The notes beneath the pieces are model-generated. The model saw nothing but the letters and a program-made list of their open reading frames with translations. It did not search any database and was not told where the DNA came from. A stretch of 35,160 nucleotides of DNA. Origin: a virus. This document shows positions 8,138 through 17,016 of the stretch, piece after piece; position 1 is the first letter of the stretch, and the number at the start of each line of letters is the position of its first letter. The translations under genes and the position numbers were made by a program. The stretch is taken from positions 1 through 35,160 of IMG/VR virus record IMGVR_UViG_3300024517_001028. One strand, written 5' to 3'.

Positions 8138-9558
8138 GTGATTCACTGTTAATTAAAAGTGGGGTCGCGGCCCTTATAGCTGCGACTATCGACCTAAACA
8201 ATGTTGTGGTGCAATTCCCGCCTAATCGCGGGGACTTCTTCGTCCCTGGTGATGAGGTTGTCATTGACTACGCCGACGGCAGTTACAGCGAACATGAGGT
8301 GACGGTTATTGACGAAGAAAATAGTCAAGTAACGATCGACACAAATCTCACGGCAGACAAAACACCCATCAACATGTATCTTCCGACGAAGATGGCTTTC
8401 TCGGACGTGGAAATCACACCGGCGTTAGATGACAATATCGAACAAGAAGCGCAAGAAAATGCGTTGCGCGTTCCTATCTACAACGCGCCACGTGTCGACA
8501 CTGAGTGGCACAACCTGACTGTGACTACTACGCTACAAGGAACGACGGTAGGTAAACCACGTCCCGCGCCCGAGAACCCCGATAGCGTGGAACCCACTGA
8601 GTACGAAACGTTTGACAGTTTCAGGACCAAGATTCCTCAAATGGTGGGGCGTAGCGTGGTCCTAGAAGCTGACGACTCTTACGTCTACCTCGCGCTCGAC
8701 GAAGCTTATATCACCGACGAAGATATTACAATAACCGCCCTTGACGGTTTCCGGTTCGAGGTCACGTTAAGTGTTTCTGGGTACGGTTATCGTATGGACA
8801 AGGACGATTACCCCGCACAACCGGTGAATAACTACAATCCCATCGCGACGGAGCAGAACGTGTTGCCTTGGGGCATTGACGCTAGTGGGTGGTATGTTTC
8901 TGCGTTTGCCGATGCTGCGACTGTTGGTGAGCGTGGAGTGTTTTATAACAACTCAAGCTACACGTTTCCACCGCTCCCCGATACTTTCTGGTACAAGACT
9001 ATTGGAACGCTACCTTACGATAGTGGTGTTGATGACTGGCTAGGTAACGCCGCGTGGTCGGCAGCTTTTTGGTTAGTTAACGCAACCGACGTTGTTAGTA
9101 ACACCCTTGAACTGTTACGTTTCCAAGGGATCACGGACCCAGGTATTTTGGCTGCTATCACCTTTTCTGATAGCACGAAAACCACTTTCTCTTTCTACGT
9201 TGGAACGGACATAGAAATAACGAAGTGGGTGTTTCCCGTACAGAGCCGTCATTCTTTTGTGCTGGTCCAAGACAGTTCATTTAACTACAAGTTGTACGTG
9301 GATGGCGCGCTACTATCCCCGACAACCGGAACGGGCTTAGGTGCAAACACAGACGACATTATTGTGTCGCAAGCCTGTAGCGGCGTCCGTTGTGTTTGGG
9401 ACAATATGGCCATGTGGACCTCGGAACTTTCCGCAGCTCAAGCCCTAGCTTTCCACAACGCTGGTCGCAGAACACCCGCAGCAGACACCATCGCTTCGCC
9501 TAAAGTGTTCGCAAGAGCCAAGTACAACGTAACCCCTGCCGTACCGGTGACGCCGTGA
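8134..9558 (+). CDS. Tail protein with LamG / concanavalin-like lectin domain
   Basis: 474 residues; ATG overlaps the tape measure stop (ATGA). The N-terminal 110 residues are beta-rich (VPGDEVVIDYADGSYSEHEV). The C-terminal region (about residues 300-460) looks like a LamG jelly-roll: WSAAFWLVNAT, FSFYVGTD, HSFVLVQDSSFNYKLYVDG, WDNMAMWTSELSAAQALAFH. Such domains bind sugars or cell surfaces, so a role at the tail tip in adhesion is likely. Its position directly after the tape measure fits a distal tail or minor tail protein. The dispersed palindrome copy 3 is inside the gene and encodes LNNVVV near residue 22. Confidence 0.62.
   Translation: MSDSLLIKSGVAALIAATIDLNNVVVQFPPNRGDFFVPGDEVVIDYADGSYSEHEVTVIDEENSQVTIDTNLTADKTPINMYLPTKMAFSDVEITPALDDNIEQEAQENALRVPIYNAPRVDTEWHNLTVTTTLQGTTVGKPRPAPENPDSVEPTEYETFDSFRTKIPQMVGRSVVLEADDSYVYLALDEAYITDEDITITALDGFRFEVTLSVSGYGYRMDKDDYPAQPVNNYNPIATEQNVLPWGIDASGWYVSAFADAATVGERGVFYNNSSYTFPPLPDTFWYKTIGTLPYDSGVDDWLGNAAWSAAFWLVNATDVVSNTLELLRFQGITDPGILAAITFSDSTKTTFSFYVGTDIEITKWVFPVQSRHSFVLVQDSSFNYKLYVDGALLSPTTGTGLGANTDDIIVSQACSGVRCVWDNMAMWTSELSAAQALAFHNAGRRTPAADTIASPKVFARAKYNVTPAVPVTP
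8193..8209. repeat. Dispersed 17-bp palindrome, copy 3
   Basis: CCTAAACA-A-TGTTGTGG, inside the LamG tail gene; read as CTA AAC AAT GTT GTG. Confidence 0.85.
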
Positions 9559-9971
9559 AGCGCTCCGAGTTCACATTAGAAGTTTTACCTGAGGAAGGTA
9601 CCGCTAACCTCGGCCTTGATTTTAATGTTCTAGCGATTAACAATCTTGAAATCGCACTGCTTCTGAAATCACAGGTAGCCAAAACGTTCTCTAATAGGTT
9701 CTATGCGACATCGCGGACCGATGGTGCGGTCCGCGTGTCGATCACAACAGATATGTTAATCGGACCTGACCTGATAGGTTTACGGAATCTCCTTATCACG
9801 ACCCTTCAAGATCGGCCCGCGGCTCTAACGCTCCACTTTGGCGATGACGAAGGTAGCGAGAAAACTATCACAGGTCGTTACGTTCCTCAAACATTGAGCA
9901 TGATTTCCGTCAATAAGCGGAAAGAATGTAATCGCGAACTTACTTTTCAATTCCAAGGAATTATGGCATGA
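9555..9971 (+). CDS. Minor tail protein, unknown
   Basis: 138 residues; GTG start at 9555 overlaps the preceding TGA (GTGA), so translation is coupled. Hydrophobic strands alternate with charged turns (ITTDMLIGPDLIGLRNLLIT, LTLHFGDDEGSEKTITGRYV). It lies between two tail-tip genes, in the place of lambda gpL or gpM-like minor tail proteins. No family recognised. Confidence 0.6.
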   Translation: MKRSEFTLEVLPEEGTANLGLDFNVLAINNLEIALLLKSQVAKTFSNRFYATSRTDGAVRVSITTDMLIGPDLIGLRNLLITTLQDRPAALTLHFGDDEGSEKTITGRYVPQTLSMISVNKRKECNRELTFQFQGIMA

Positions 9972-12217
9972 TCACGTTACCGGCTTACTTACAAAACGAT
10001 TACTTCGCGAAAGACATCCTCTTCGCGTTTAAAGTTTACGACGCTGCGGACGCTGTTATCCTTACCTGCACGTCCGAAGGTAATGACAGTACCGATGACA
10101 TCTTACTGGGCTTCGCGGACATTACTACTCTGATCGGACAAGAGGCTTTAACTACTGTGGGCTCAACGAGTGTTGAAGTTATTAGCAACAAGTCGCTCGA
10201 CGCCTTTAACTTGGAATACAAAAAGGCCACTATTGAAGTGTACAAGGAGGGTGAGACTCCTTTATTACTGTTTACTGGTAAGATAGCCCCACCATTGGCA
10301 CTAAACCCTAGTAGTGGTATATATACTATTAGTCTAGTTACTGCTCAACTGGATGTTAAGATTCTCGCAGATATGTCTTTTACCGCAAAAAAGCCCAGTG
10401 AACATATCCAAGACCTCGTGGACACGCTCGACGATATTGATTACGACGCAACCACGTTCGCGGCACTGGACGCCAACGCGTCAAACACTGTTGGCGACGT
10501 GTTTGAAATCGAAGCAACAGAAAACGCCGACTATAAAACAACAATAGAACGCCTCGCGTGGATCGGCGCTTATGGGTTACTACTCAAGAACGATGTTCTT
10601 TACGGCTTCGATTTACGGCAACCTACACCCACAACCACTTCGACTGTCGACATCGGTGACGCGATCATCGAGGGGTTCACTATTGGGAGCAAGGACGAAA
10701 CCGAACTCTTTACCCGCGTGATCGTCCAGCAGGGCGACGACACCTTAACGTGGACCAGGAACCGCGAGCTCTATGGCGATCGGCAAACCACCCAAACATT
10801 GTTAGGGTACGATCTGCTCAACGAAACTGTCACGACGCGACTCAATTACTGGTTGTTCCAATACGGCCACCTGTGGAAGCGCGTTACCATGAGATTACCG
10901 CTGTCGTACGCGGGGTTGGAAGTCTATGACATCGTGGCCTTCGACGGGTTGGAGTACCTTTTTGGGCTGCCGACGGGCGGAATCACTGGAAGAGTTCTGT
11001 CCACAGGGTTGGATTTTGAGGGCTTCGTTACGGTTACGGTTGAAACGAACGTCGATGCGCGGACCAATGAACAGAATGACAAATACTGGGACACAGGAAC
11101 GTTTGCCTCGCTAGTGGTGCTCGAAGACGTTGAGTACGTTTCGGGTGACGACTTCAACGTAACGTGGCGACGACTGACTGCCAACGACGCAGGTGGTAAT
11201 CCGATTAACCGCTACCAGTTGCAGGTTATTAAAGATAGCGTACCTGAGACACCGTTAGAGTACACCGGCGAGCCTGATGAGGTTATCACGAAATTGATTA
11301 CTTTAACGGCTGCGCCAGCCAATCACGATTACGAGATAAAAGTGCGTCCGTACATTACTGATATTGGTCAGTGGGGTAATTGGAGTAACACGGTCGCGTT
11401 CCGCTATGTCAACGACCTCGCGCCGCTTAACCCCGACTGGGAAGAAAAGGACGAAACAGGGGAAATGTGGGCTACGAAAACGTCTTACGTTACTTTTGAA
11501 CTTCCCGAGTACGCCGAAACGTTAGAGATTGAGTTCTTTAAAGCTGACGACACTTCGCTAGGTACTCGGTCGTTTACCGCAGGTTACGAGGGTAAGGTTT
11601 ACGAACAGTTTCGTGTTGACGACATCCCACGTTACACGTCAAAATTTAAGCTGAGGTACACCAGTGTTGGTGGAGCCTCAGCTTGGAGTGGTTTCTCTGG
11701 AACGTTATTACACGATGTTCCTGATGCGGTTACGGGTACGGGTGCCATCATGAGCATAACTGACGAGAATTATCCCGACGTGGGTGGCGACACGAATCCT
11801 AGTTTCTCGTACACGCTCGCAGGTTGGGGCGGTGCCAATTGGACGTGTAAAGTTATTTGGCGCGCCGATCAACCTCGGGCCTCGAAACTTAAATTCGTGG
11901 AGCAGTATTACAGTGCGACAGGTACGCCTCTTTGGTATCCCGCGACGGTGGCCTCGTCACACAACATCACTGATGAACTAACCTACATCTACCCTGGCCG
12001 GAGGCACTGGTTCTCGCGCGACGACCTGAACAGTCATTACATCGGTGGGAGCCATAAGCAACACGCCCAAGGTGTTACTCCAGTTTACTCCAACGCTTAC
12101 GGCGATGCGATTTCTGGGGAAGTGATCTACTTCTTAATTGATTACCCGAGCGACACAACAAAACATGACGAAGCGAGCACATCGACCACTAACACGGCAC
12201 CTGGGGTTACACCATAA
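9968..12217 (+). CDS. Tail tip / central tail protein with fibronectin III-like region
   Basis: 749 residues, ATGA overlap with the gene before. The first 380 residues have the look of the baseplate hub or tail-associated protein (lambda gpJ or gp27-like) fold: ATIEVYKEGETPLLLFTGKI, LVTAQLDVKILADMSF, WLFQYGHLWKRVTMRLPLSY, YDIVAFDGLEYLF. Around residues 390-480 a fibronectin III-like module is plausible (DFNVTWRRLTANDAGGNPIN, YEIKVRPYITDIGQWGNWS), with a second similar part after it. It is the last gene of the structural module and probably forms the tail tip. Its stop codon (CCA TAA) lies inside palindrome copy 5. Copy 4 is inside the gene and encodes TLLGY. Confidence 0.68.
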   Translation: MITLPAYLQNDYFAKDILFAFKVYDAADAVILTCTSEGNDSTDDILLGFADITTLIGQEALTTVGSTSVEVISNKSLDAFNLEYKKATIEVYKEGETPLLLFTGKIAPPLALNPSSGIYTISLVTAQLDVKILADMSFTAKKPSEHIQDLVDTLDDIDYDATTFAALDANASNTVGDVFEIEATENADYKTTIERLAWIGAYGLLLKNDVLYGFDLRQPTPTTTSTVDIGDAIIEGFTIGSKDETELFTRVIVQQGDDTLTWTRNRELYGDRQTTQTLLGYDLLNETVTTRLNYWLFQYGHLWKRVTMRLPLSYAGLEVYDIVAFDGLEYLFGLPTGGITGRVLSTGLDFEGFVTVTVETNVDARTNEQNDKYWDTGTFASLVVLEDVEYVSGDDFNVTWRRLTANDAGGNPINRYQLQVIKDSVPETPLEYTGEPDEVITKLITLTAAPANHDYEIKVRPYITDIGQWGNWSNTVAFRYVNDLAPLNPDWEEKDETGEMWATKTSYVTFELPEYAETLEIEFFKADDTSLGTRSFTAGYEGKVYEQFRVDDIPRYTSKFKLRYTSVGGASAWSGFSGTLLHDVPDAVTGTGAIMSITDENYPDVGGDTNPSFSYTLAGWGGANWTCKVIWRADQPRASKLKFVEQYYSATGTPLWYPATVASSHNITDELTYIYPGRRHWFSRDDLNSHYIGGSHKQHAQGVTPVYSNAYGDAISGEVIYFLIDYPSDTTKHDEASTSTTNTAPGVTP
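10791..10807. repeat. Dispersed 17-bp palindrome, copy 4
   Basis: CCCAAACA-T-TGTTAGGG, inside the tail tip gene; read as CAA ACA TTG TTA GGG. Confidence 0.8.
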
Positions 12218-12228
12218 CAATGTTATGG
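12212..12228. repeat. Dispersed 17-bp palindrome, copy 5
   Basis: CCATAACA-A-TGTTATGG, perfect palindrome with one further complementary pair outside (9+1+9). It contains the stop codon of the tail tip gene and lies at the convergent end of the two operons. The following 83 bases to 12311 contain no other feature I can support. Confidence 0.85.
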
Positions 12229-12311
12229 TATCTTGAGACAGAGACAGAGCGCAACAAAACAAATGACAAAGATAATCCAAGCCAGTACAAAGAATTCTTC
12301 AAAATCTAGTT

Positions 12312-12557
12312 TCATCTTTCGCAAAGCTCCCTGTATATTTTCTTACAGTGTTTAAAATCCTCCCACGCGTACTCCAGTCTAAAACCTGACCAGAAACGTA
12401 GGTATATCCGATGGCCTGTATTCTCATAGGACCAAGATTCTCTTTCAAGGGATCTGCATACGCAAATGTTCGGAAGAAATGCCGTACGTAGTCGCCAGAA
12501 AGGTGATCCTTCCTTTGCCCTGTCAAGTAGCATGTACCATTTTACGCTTGCTTTCAT
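12312..12557 (-). CDS. Small uncharacterised protein, end of minus-strand operon
   Basis: 81 residues, rich in Arg, Trp, Tyr and Cys. ATG 12557 overlaps the stop of the gene before it (ATGA), which is the main reason for choosing this frame. A competing frame (12299-12526, TTG start) is also open and its product has a more ordinary composition, but it lacks both coupling and a ribosome site. Either may be real, or the two may be one gene disrupted by a frameshift. Function unknown. Confidence 0.42.
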   Translation of the reverse strand: MKASVKWYMLLDRAKEGSPFWRLRTAFLPNICVCRSLERESWSYENTGHRIYLRFWSGFRLEYAWEDFKHCKKIYRELCER

Positions 12558-12772
12558 CTTTGCACCGGAAATATTTTGTCGAAGTGGATTCTCAAATCAA
12601 CCTTCGGGATTTTCGTTTTACGCTCAGTGGCTAACCATTCTGAGATGTTGACGCTTGGACCTTCTTCGATAAGAGCATCGAAGCACTCGTTACAGATGTA
12701 ACCGTACTCGTAAGAATACCTGTCACACATGATGTTCTCGCAATCTATCTTCTGACAAGTTAGGACACCCAT
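12554..12772 (-). CDS. Small cysteine-rich phage protein
   Basis: 72 residues from ATG 12772, which overlaps the upstream stop (TGATG); a GTG one codon earlier is less likely. Four or five cysteines in the first 35 residues (LTCQKIDCENIMCDRYSYEY then GYICNECF) suggest a zinc-binding site. The MCDRYS-x-x-YGYIC-x-x-CF arrangement is one I associate with small conserved phage proteins of unknown role. It is in the operon of the primase-helicase. Confidence 0.65.
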   Translation of the reverse strand: MGVLTCQKIDCENIMCDRYSYEYGYICNECFDALIEEGPSVNISEWLATERKTKIPKVDLRIHFDKIFPVQR

Positions 12773-12987
12773 CACAGCACCTTATCAGGGAAAGCCGCGA
12801 GAAGCGTGTGTATTATGTCTACGAATGTGTGATTACCGCAATCTTTATAGACTACGATCCGTGTCTCCAAAGCTCCCGACGGTGCCAGCAGGGTATTAAA
12901 CAGGTGGATAGTGATGTCCGTGTAACCCTTCTGGATCGTTTTGGAACTTGTTGCGTGGTGTGGTCCGCCGACGTGTAGATATTTCAT
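12772..12987 (-). CDS. Small uncharacterised protein
   Basis: 71 residues. ATG 12987 is chosen because AAGGAGA lies six bases upstream; the open frame continues to a GTG at 13005 that has no ribosome site and lies in the palindrome. The sequence has a His-rich start (LHVGGPHHATSSK) and a beta-strand-like middle (ALETRIVVYKDCGNHTFVDI). No family recognised. Confidence 0.6.
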   Translation of the reverse strand: MKYLHVGGPHHATSSKTIQKGYTDITIHLFNTLLAPSGALETRIVVYKDCGNHTFVDIIHTLLAAFPDKVL

Positions 12988-13004
12988 GATTTCTCCTTGG
13001 TTCA

Positions 13005-13021
13005 CCTAAACATTGTTATGG
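13005..13021. repeat. Dispersed 17-bp palindrome, copy 6
   Basis: CCTAAACA-T-TGTTATGG. On the minus strand it contains the stop of the exonuclease gene (CCA TAA) and lies 18 bases before the next gene start. Confidence 0.88.
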
Positions 13022-13690
13022 TCGGGGACGCATCCCTCGGCTGTATGTTTCAATCAATCTCTTGTAAATCTGCGCGGTCACTAAGCTGTCGTTAAGTGCG
13101 TCGTGGTGGCCAGGGTTCGAGATGTTGAAAAATCGGGCGAGAGCGGCAACAGAACACTGTCTGATGTCCGGCGGCTCTCCTTGCCAAACCAATGCGTCGT
13201 TGATAAACTGCACGGCAGAAATAATGTCCCTGTAGTACGGGTGAAAAAGATTGTGGAAAAGCTCATCGCCCAACCAACTTTGTATGTAGGGTCGATCATT
13301 TGGCCAATTGGCCGCGATGGGACACAGCCGCCGATCTGGGGCCAGTTCCAAAGACTGTACCCAATCACATAACATGTCCTGCGCCTTTTCAGCCGTAACA
13401 CCAACGCTTTGAATCTCCATAAATTTACCGCGGTTGTAAGACGCTTTCGCAATACCGTTCCAGTCAACGTTTTCAAGGCACTCGACCTTCATGTTCACGT
13501 AAAAAGGTCGAATGTCTTCGCGGCGCTCATAGTCCGCGTTTAGAGGCACGGCGGCGAACTGAAAGATTTCACCTAACAGCGGGTTGAGGTTCGTGAACTC
13601 AATGTCCACGGCCACAGGAACGCTGCCGTGAAAATGCCACGGTGCTTTTTTGTTCGGTGCTGGTTTACCTACTTCGGGATACTTAGCCAT
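13016..13690 (-). CDS. DEDD-type 3'-5' exonuclease (DnaQ/RNase T-like)
   Basis: 224 residues, start ATG with GCAGGAG nine bases upstream. Motifs of the DEDDh fold are visible: Exo I VAVDIEFTNLNPLLGEIFQF (D29, E31 region), an Exo II-like stretch ANWPNDRPYIQSWLG near residue 130, and Exo III HHDALNDSLVTAQIYKRLIE near residue 195, where HDAL-x-D supplies the last His and Asp. It would remove nucleotides from 3' ends and might serve DNA repair, RNA turnover or proofreading in trans. The polymerase encoded later in the window has its own exonuclease domain. The stop lies in palindrome copy 6. Confidence 0.8.
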   Translation of the reverse strand: MAKYPEVGKPAPNKKAPWHFHGSVPVAVDIEFTNLNPLLGEIFQFAAVPLNADYERREDIRPFYVNMKVECLENVDWNGIAKASYNRGKFMEIQSVGVTAEKAQDMLCDWVQSLELAPDRRLCPIAANWPNDRPYIQSWLGDELFHNLFHPYYRDIISAVQFINDALVWQGEPPDIRQCSVAALARFFNISNPGHHDALNDSLVTAQIYKRLIETYSRGMRPRP

Positions 13691-13880
13691 CTGTCAATAC
13701 TCCTGCGGACCATTTTCCGCGTTGTTGTTTAATTTTATACTTGGTTGAATTTTTAAGGTCCGAGTTCACCGCGATGAAGAACTTGTCGCACGTAACCACG
13801 CGACTGCTTCCTCGGTTGAACGAGACCGTTAGCGAACGGCGTTCGCCAGCGCTCAATTTCTTATATACTTCGTCGATCAT
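13683..13880 (-). CDS. Small basic uncharacterised protein
   Basis: 65 residues, starting eight bases after AGGAG that lies within the end of the primase gene. Lys, Arg and Ser rich (SAGERRSLTVSFNRGSSRVV, then YKIKQQRGKWSAG), compatible with nucleic acid binding but without a known motif. It overlaps the exonuclease start by eight bases. Confidence 0.62.
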   Translation of the reverse strand: MIDEVYKKLSAGERRSLTVSFNRGSSRVVTCDKFFIAVNSDLKNSTKYKIKQQRGKWSAGVLTDG

Positions 13881-13881
13881 T

Positions 13882-16563
13882 TTATATCTCCTGATAAAGT
13901 TTACCGTCGCGCAACTTCCACGCTTTCGGGTTGTCTGGTGCGCCTATGTTGTCGCCATTCCAGCAAATATTTCCAATGTAGCTCTTGTTGGCCTCGCGCG
14001 GTAATCCTCCTGACGGGAACTTGACCTTTAACGCTTTGCTCACTTTCACTTTGCTCCACGCTCCGCGTTCCTCCTGCTCAAGTCCCGCAGTAAAGCGTGC
14101 GTAGAACTGCGCGAATTTAATCAAACCGCCGACCTGCTCGGTACAGTGGTTACTGATGAACGTGTCCACAGGATTCTGGTTGTAGGAAGAAACAACTTCC
14201 TTCGCGTCCGTGTTGACCACAGGCACATTCAACCGCGAACCGCTGGGCGGAATCTCAAGGTTCATTACGTGCGTGATGAAGTCCGTTGCCTCAGCTTCCA
14301 AGTGCTCGATCAACTCGTCCCTTGGAATCAACTCCGTCGGGTTTAGGTCCGGTACTTCAATAACCACGATACGTGTGTCGCCAGGGAAAACAGGGCAGTA
14401 ACTAGCATTATTTGCACATTGTACCCAGTGTGTCGAGTTCGGCATTACGCAAACCTGTTTGAATTTTGCCTCAATTGCAATTTTTCTATCTGTCACCAGC
14501 GATTTGATTTTATCGTAGGCTGTCTTCTCTTTGCTCAGGTCAACTTCCTCCACGGCACACAGGACTTGTCCCGCTAACTCACCGTTGAAACTGTCTTTCT
14601 TACGAAGGGTTCTTTCAGCCAACATGTAGCCTTTCGACAGTAGCAGGTTAAGGGACTCGTGAAAACTACTCTTACCTGAATCCTGGTTCCCGAACATGAA
14701 AAGATAAGGGAGCTGTTTCAAAGGCTGTTGAAACAAACTCGCGGTCCACAGTTTCAAGTAATCGGCACCTGTGGAAACGTCATTCAATTGACACCACGTA
14801 TCTTTTTCCACGGCAGAAGTTATGCTCTGTCCACAGTGGTCGAGAATCTTTTGCCAGTGAGGAAAGCGTAAATCTTCTCGCGTGTTATCTGGCGTGAATC
14901 TCAGTTTAGCTGGATCGCGGTTCCATTTACGATCACCAACATACTCAGGTTGGAAAGGCTCATTGACGATTTCCCAAGCGCACGCAATCCCTTTTCCGAG
15001 AATACGATTAACCTCGTCGCCTTTCTTGCCGTCACCCAATAACATCGTTTTGACGTGTTGTAACGGTTCCTCGCGCCAACCGTCCTCAGTTTGGATGCAC
15101 CAACCCAAGTCGCGGCCTGTCGCGTAAATGTGCCGAATGTAATCGTCGTAATTTTCCGTGTCGTCATTCACCTGATGTGTTTCACGGCCCACGACCTTTA
15201 CGTACTTTGTTTTCTCACCGATCCACCCGTCAGGCGTTCCGCGGTCCTTGTTCTCCCTTTCGAGCTCCAAGCTAATCTGGCCCTTTGCGTTCACGCGAAC
15301 ACGAACATCTCTCATTGCCATCTGCACAGGTACGTCAAAAGGCATCCCGAGAGCGCGAAAAGCACTAACAGCCAACTCCGTTTGAGAAAAATAGTAGCCG
15401 CCCTTTGGATGCTCTACGCCGCCAAAACAGCGGACAGCGCCTTCGAGGGACAAGGGCTTATTGTAGAAACAGCGTGTCCAACCGCTGTTATCCTGATCCC
15501 ATGAAGGATGCTCCGAAACGCCTTGCGAGTAACGGCGTACCGACCAAACGCCGTTTCTCATCGGGAAAAGGAAGCAGTTGTGTTCTGACGAACCAGAGGA
15601 TGTTGTGTCAAACAATCCTTTAAAACCTAGCGCGAGGTGCGCCTCCTTTAAATACTGCGTGTGCGTCACGAGCATGTGCATGTCTTGTTCCCACCACCAA
15701 ATGCACTCGTTAGCGTTCAAATAGTCAACGAGCTTTTTGTGCTCGGGGTCCAGCTTCAACCGTTGATACTGACCAACGAGTTCTTCCAACGTGGAAATTT
15801 GTCTTTCTGGAATGTACGACGGACGCGTGCGTTTGGATGTTCCCTTAATCACTTTAACGTGATCGCGCCAATTCTGAGGGATGTCCTTTTGCGGGATACA
15901 ATGACCTTGCTTCAACATCTCGAAAGAACGAGGTTTGTCTCCTTTGCGGTGCCAAAGCCAGAGGACCGCGCCACAAACGTCCACTTGTCCCTCAAGAGGT
16001 TGACCAGACATTCCTGCCATTTTGCCCAAAACCGCTCGTGCCAGAGCCGCGTGCTCCGTATGGTTGACGGTTGGAACATCGGGCAGGTGAACGTAGATGT
16101 GCAACCCGTTACCGCTCGTTGATTTCTGAATCGTCACCCAGTCAATACTTTTCAAAGAAGTGACAATAGAAGAAAGTTCCTCGGGACTGAGGCCCTCTTT
16201 CTTGTGGCCGACGATACTGTCGAAATCAAATCCTACCCACTTACTAACCTTGTTCCGCCAATCCCACCCCGTTGCCCCTACAGCTTCAACGTGTTCCTCG
16301 AAATTAAAACCGTTCATTTCAACGTCGTTGTCGATCGGATCGCTCATCGAGTTGCGCGGCAAGCGTAGCACGGCTGGCCAGGTTTGTACGCCGTCAGTGT
16401 AATCTTTGATCTTTCTATTTTTAAATGTTCTAAGTTCCACGTCGCCGCCGTCCTGTGCGAAGTTAACTTGAACTTCGATGTCCGGCGTGAAGAGGTCTTT
16501 AAGGTGCTCGTGCCGCGCACTCTTTTCGAGGAACGCTTTAATAATGGTGGTTCTTTTTGACAT
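13882..16563 (-). CDS. Primase-helicase: archaeo-eukaryotic-type primase plus SF3 helicase
   Basis: 893 residues from ATG 16563; an in-frame TTG at 16575 would add four residues but lies in the palindrome. N-terminal primase: motif I KWVGFDFDSIVGH (D113 and D115), motif II STSGNGLHIYVHL (about 149-160), and a possible motif III GQVDVCGAV near 192. C-terminal SF3-type helicase: Walker A FGNQDSGKSSFHE near 625, Walker B VLCAVEEVDLS near 667, sensor WVQCANNAS near 712, arginine finger GDTRIVVIEVP near 727. It probably unwinds and primes phage DNA at the origin. It is the first gene of the minus-strand operon, next to the long intergenic region, and palindrome copy 7 is 8 bases before its start. 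Confidence 0.88.
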   Translation of the reverse strand: MSKRTTIIKAFLEKSARHEHLKDLFTPDIEVQVNFAQDGGDVELRTFKNRKIKDYTDGVQTWPAVLRLPRNSMSDPIDNDVEMNGFNFEEHVEAVGATGWDWRNKVSKWVGFDFDSIVGHKKEGLSPEELSSIVTSLKSIDWVTIQKSTSGNGLHIYVHLPDVPTVNHTEHAALARAVLGKMAGMSGQPLEGQVDVCGAVLWLWHRKGDKPRSFEMLKQGHCIPQKDIPQNWRDHVKVIKGTSKRTRPSYIPERQISTLEELVGQYQRLKLDPEHKKLVDYLNANECIWWWEQDMHMLVTHTQYLKEAHLALGFKGLFDTTSSGSSEHNCFLFPMRNGVWSVRRYSQGVSEHPSWDQDNSGWTRCFYNKPLSLEGAVRCFGGVEHPKGGYYFSQTELAVSAFRALGMPFDVPVQMAMRDVRVRVNAKGQISLELERENKDRGTPDGWIGEKTKYVKVVGRETHQVNDDTENYDDYIRHIYATGRDLGWCIQTEDGWREEPLQHVKTMLLGDGKKGDEVNRILGKGIACAWEIVNEPFQPEYVGDRKWNRDPAKLRFTPDNTREDLRFPHWQKILDHCGQSITSAVEKDTWCQLNDVSTGADYLKLWTASLFQQPLKQLPYLFMFGNQDSGKSSFHESLNLLLSKGYMLAERTLRKKDSFNGELAGQVLCAVEEVDLSKEKTAYDKIKSLVTDRKIAIEAKFKQVCVMPNSTHWVQCANNASYCPVFPGDTRIVVIEVPDLNPTELIPRDELIEHLEAEATDFITHVMNLEIPPSGSRLNVPVVNTDAKEVVSSYNQNPVDTFISNHCTEQVGGLIKFAQFYARFTAGLEQEERGAWSKVKVSKALKVKFPSGGLPREANKSYIGNICWNGDNIGAPDNPKAWKLRDGKLYQEI

Positions 16564-16570
16564 ATTTGGA

Positions 16571-16587
16571 CCCAAACAATGTTATGG
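16571..16587. repeat. Dispersed 17-bp palindrome, copy 7
   Basis: CCCAAACA-A-TGTTATGG, 8-24 bases upstream of the primase-helicase ATG, where a bound protein could block transcription or initiation complex formation. Confidence 0.88.
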
Positions 16588-16699
16588 TGAGAGTTGGTAG
16601 TTATATACTACTTCTTTTAAAAGATTATTAACTCCTATTCTTTAAAGTAGACGTAACTATACAACTATAAACAGTTTAGCGTTAATTCGGAAGTTTAGT

Positions 16700-16796
16700 C
16701 ATTTACTGGTTTATTTATGCCTAAATCGGCACGTGCTCTTTTAGAGGTACGATTTTTGTATGACATCCATATTTTAATCAAACCAACCAGTAAATG
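16700..16796. repeat. 12-bp inverted repeat pair
   Basis: CATTTACTGGTT (16700-16711) and its exact reverse complement AACCAGTAAATG (16785-16796), separated by 73 bases, in the intergenic region. It could be paired protein-binding sites or the base of a large cruciform. Confidence 0.6.
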
Positions 16797-16810
16797 GATA
16801 AACTTTGAAA

Positions 16811-16853
16811 TTTTCTATGATAGAAAAAATATTTTATTTTCTATCATGGAAAA
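16811..16853. repeat. Tandem pair of a second 17-bp palindrome
   Basis: TTTTCTAT-G-ATAGAAAA (16811-16827, perfect 8+1+8) and TTTTCTAT-C-ATGGAAAA (16837-16853, one mismatch), centres 26 bp apart. Sequence is unrelated to the dispersed palindrome. Candidate operators for another regulator or initiator iterons. Confidence 0.7.
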
Positions 16854-17016
16854 TCTCGCGCGTGATCATTAAAATAACGCGCCCGTGTAGCGCACGCGCC
16901 CGCGCGAGAAAAGTCCCTCACAGCCCATTTCCGCACTTTCCTCATTTCGTTTATAGTTCTATACGCTGACAGCAACTAGGCTGTCGTTACAGTTAACTGC
17001 AACCGCAAATACAAGA

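Noticed and set aside
9891-9907. CTCAAACATTGAG-like sequence in the small tail gene
   Set aside because: The right arm lacks TGTT; only a partial match to the dispersed motif.
16590-16660. Promoter for the primase operon on the minus strand
   Set aside because: TATATA-like -10 sequences exist but no matching -35 at the right distance; a promoter must be near but I cannot place it.
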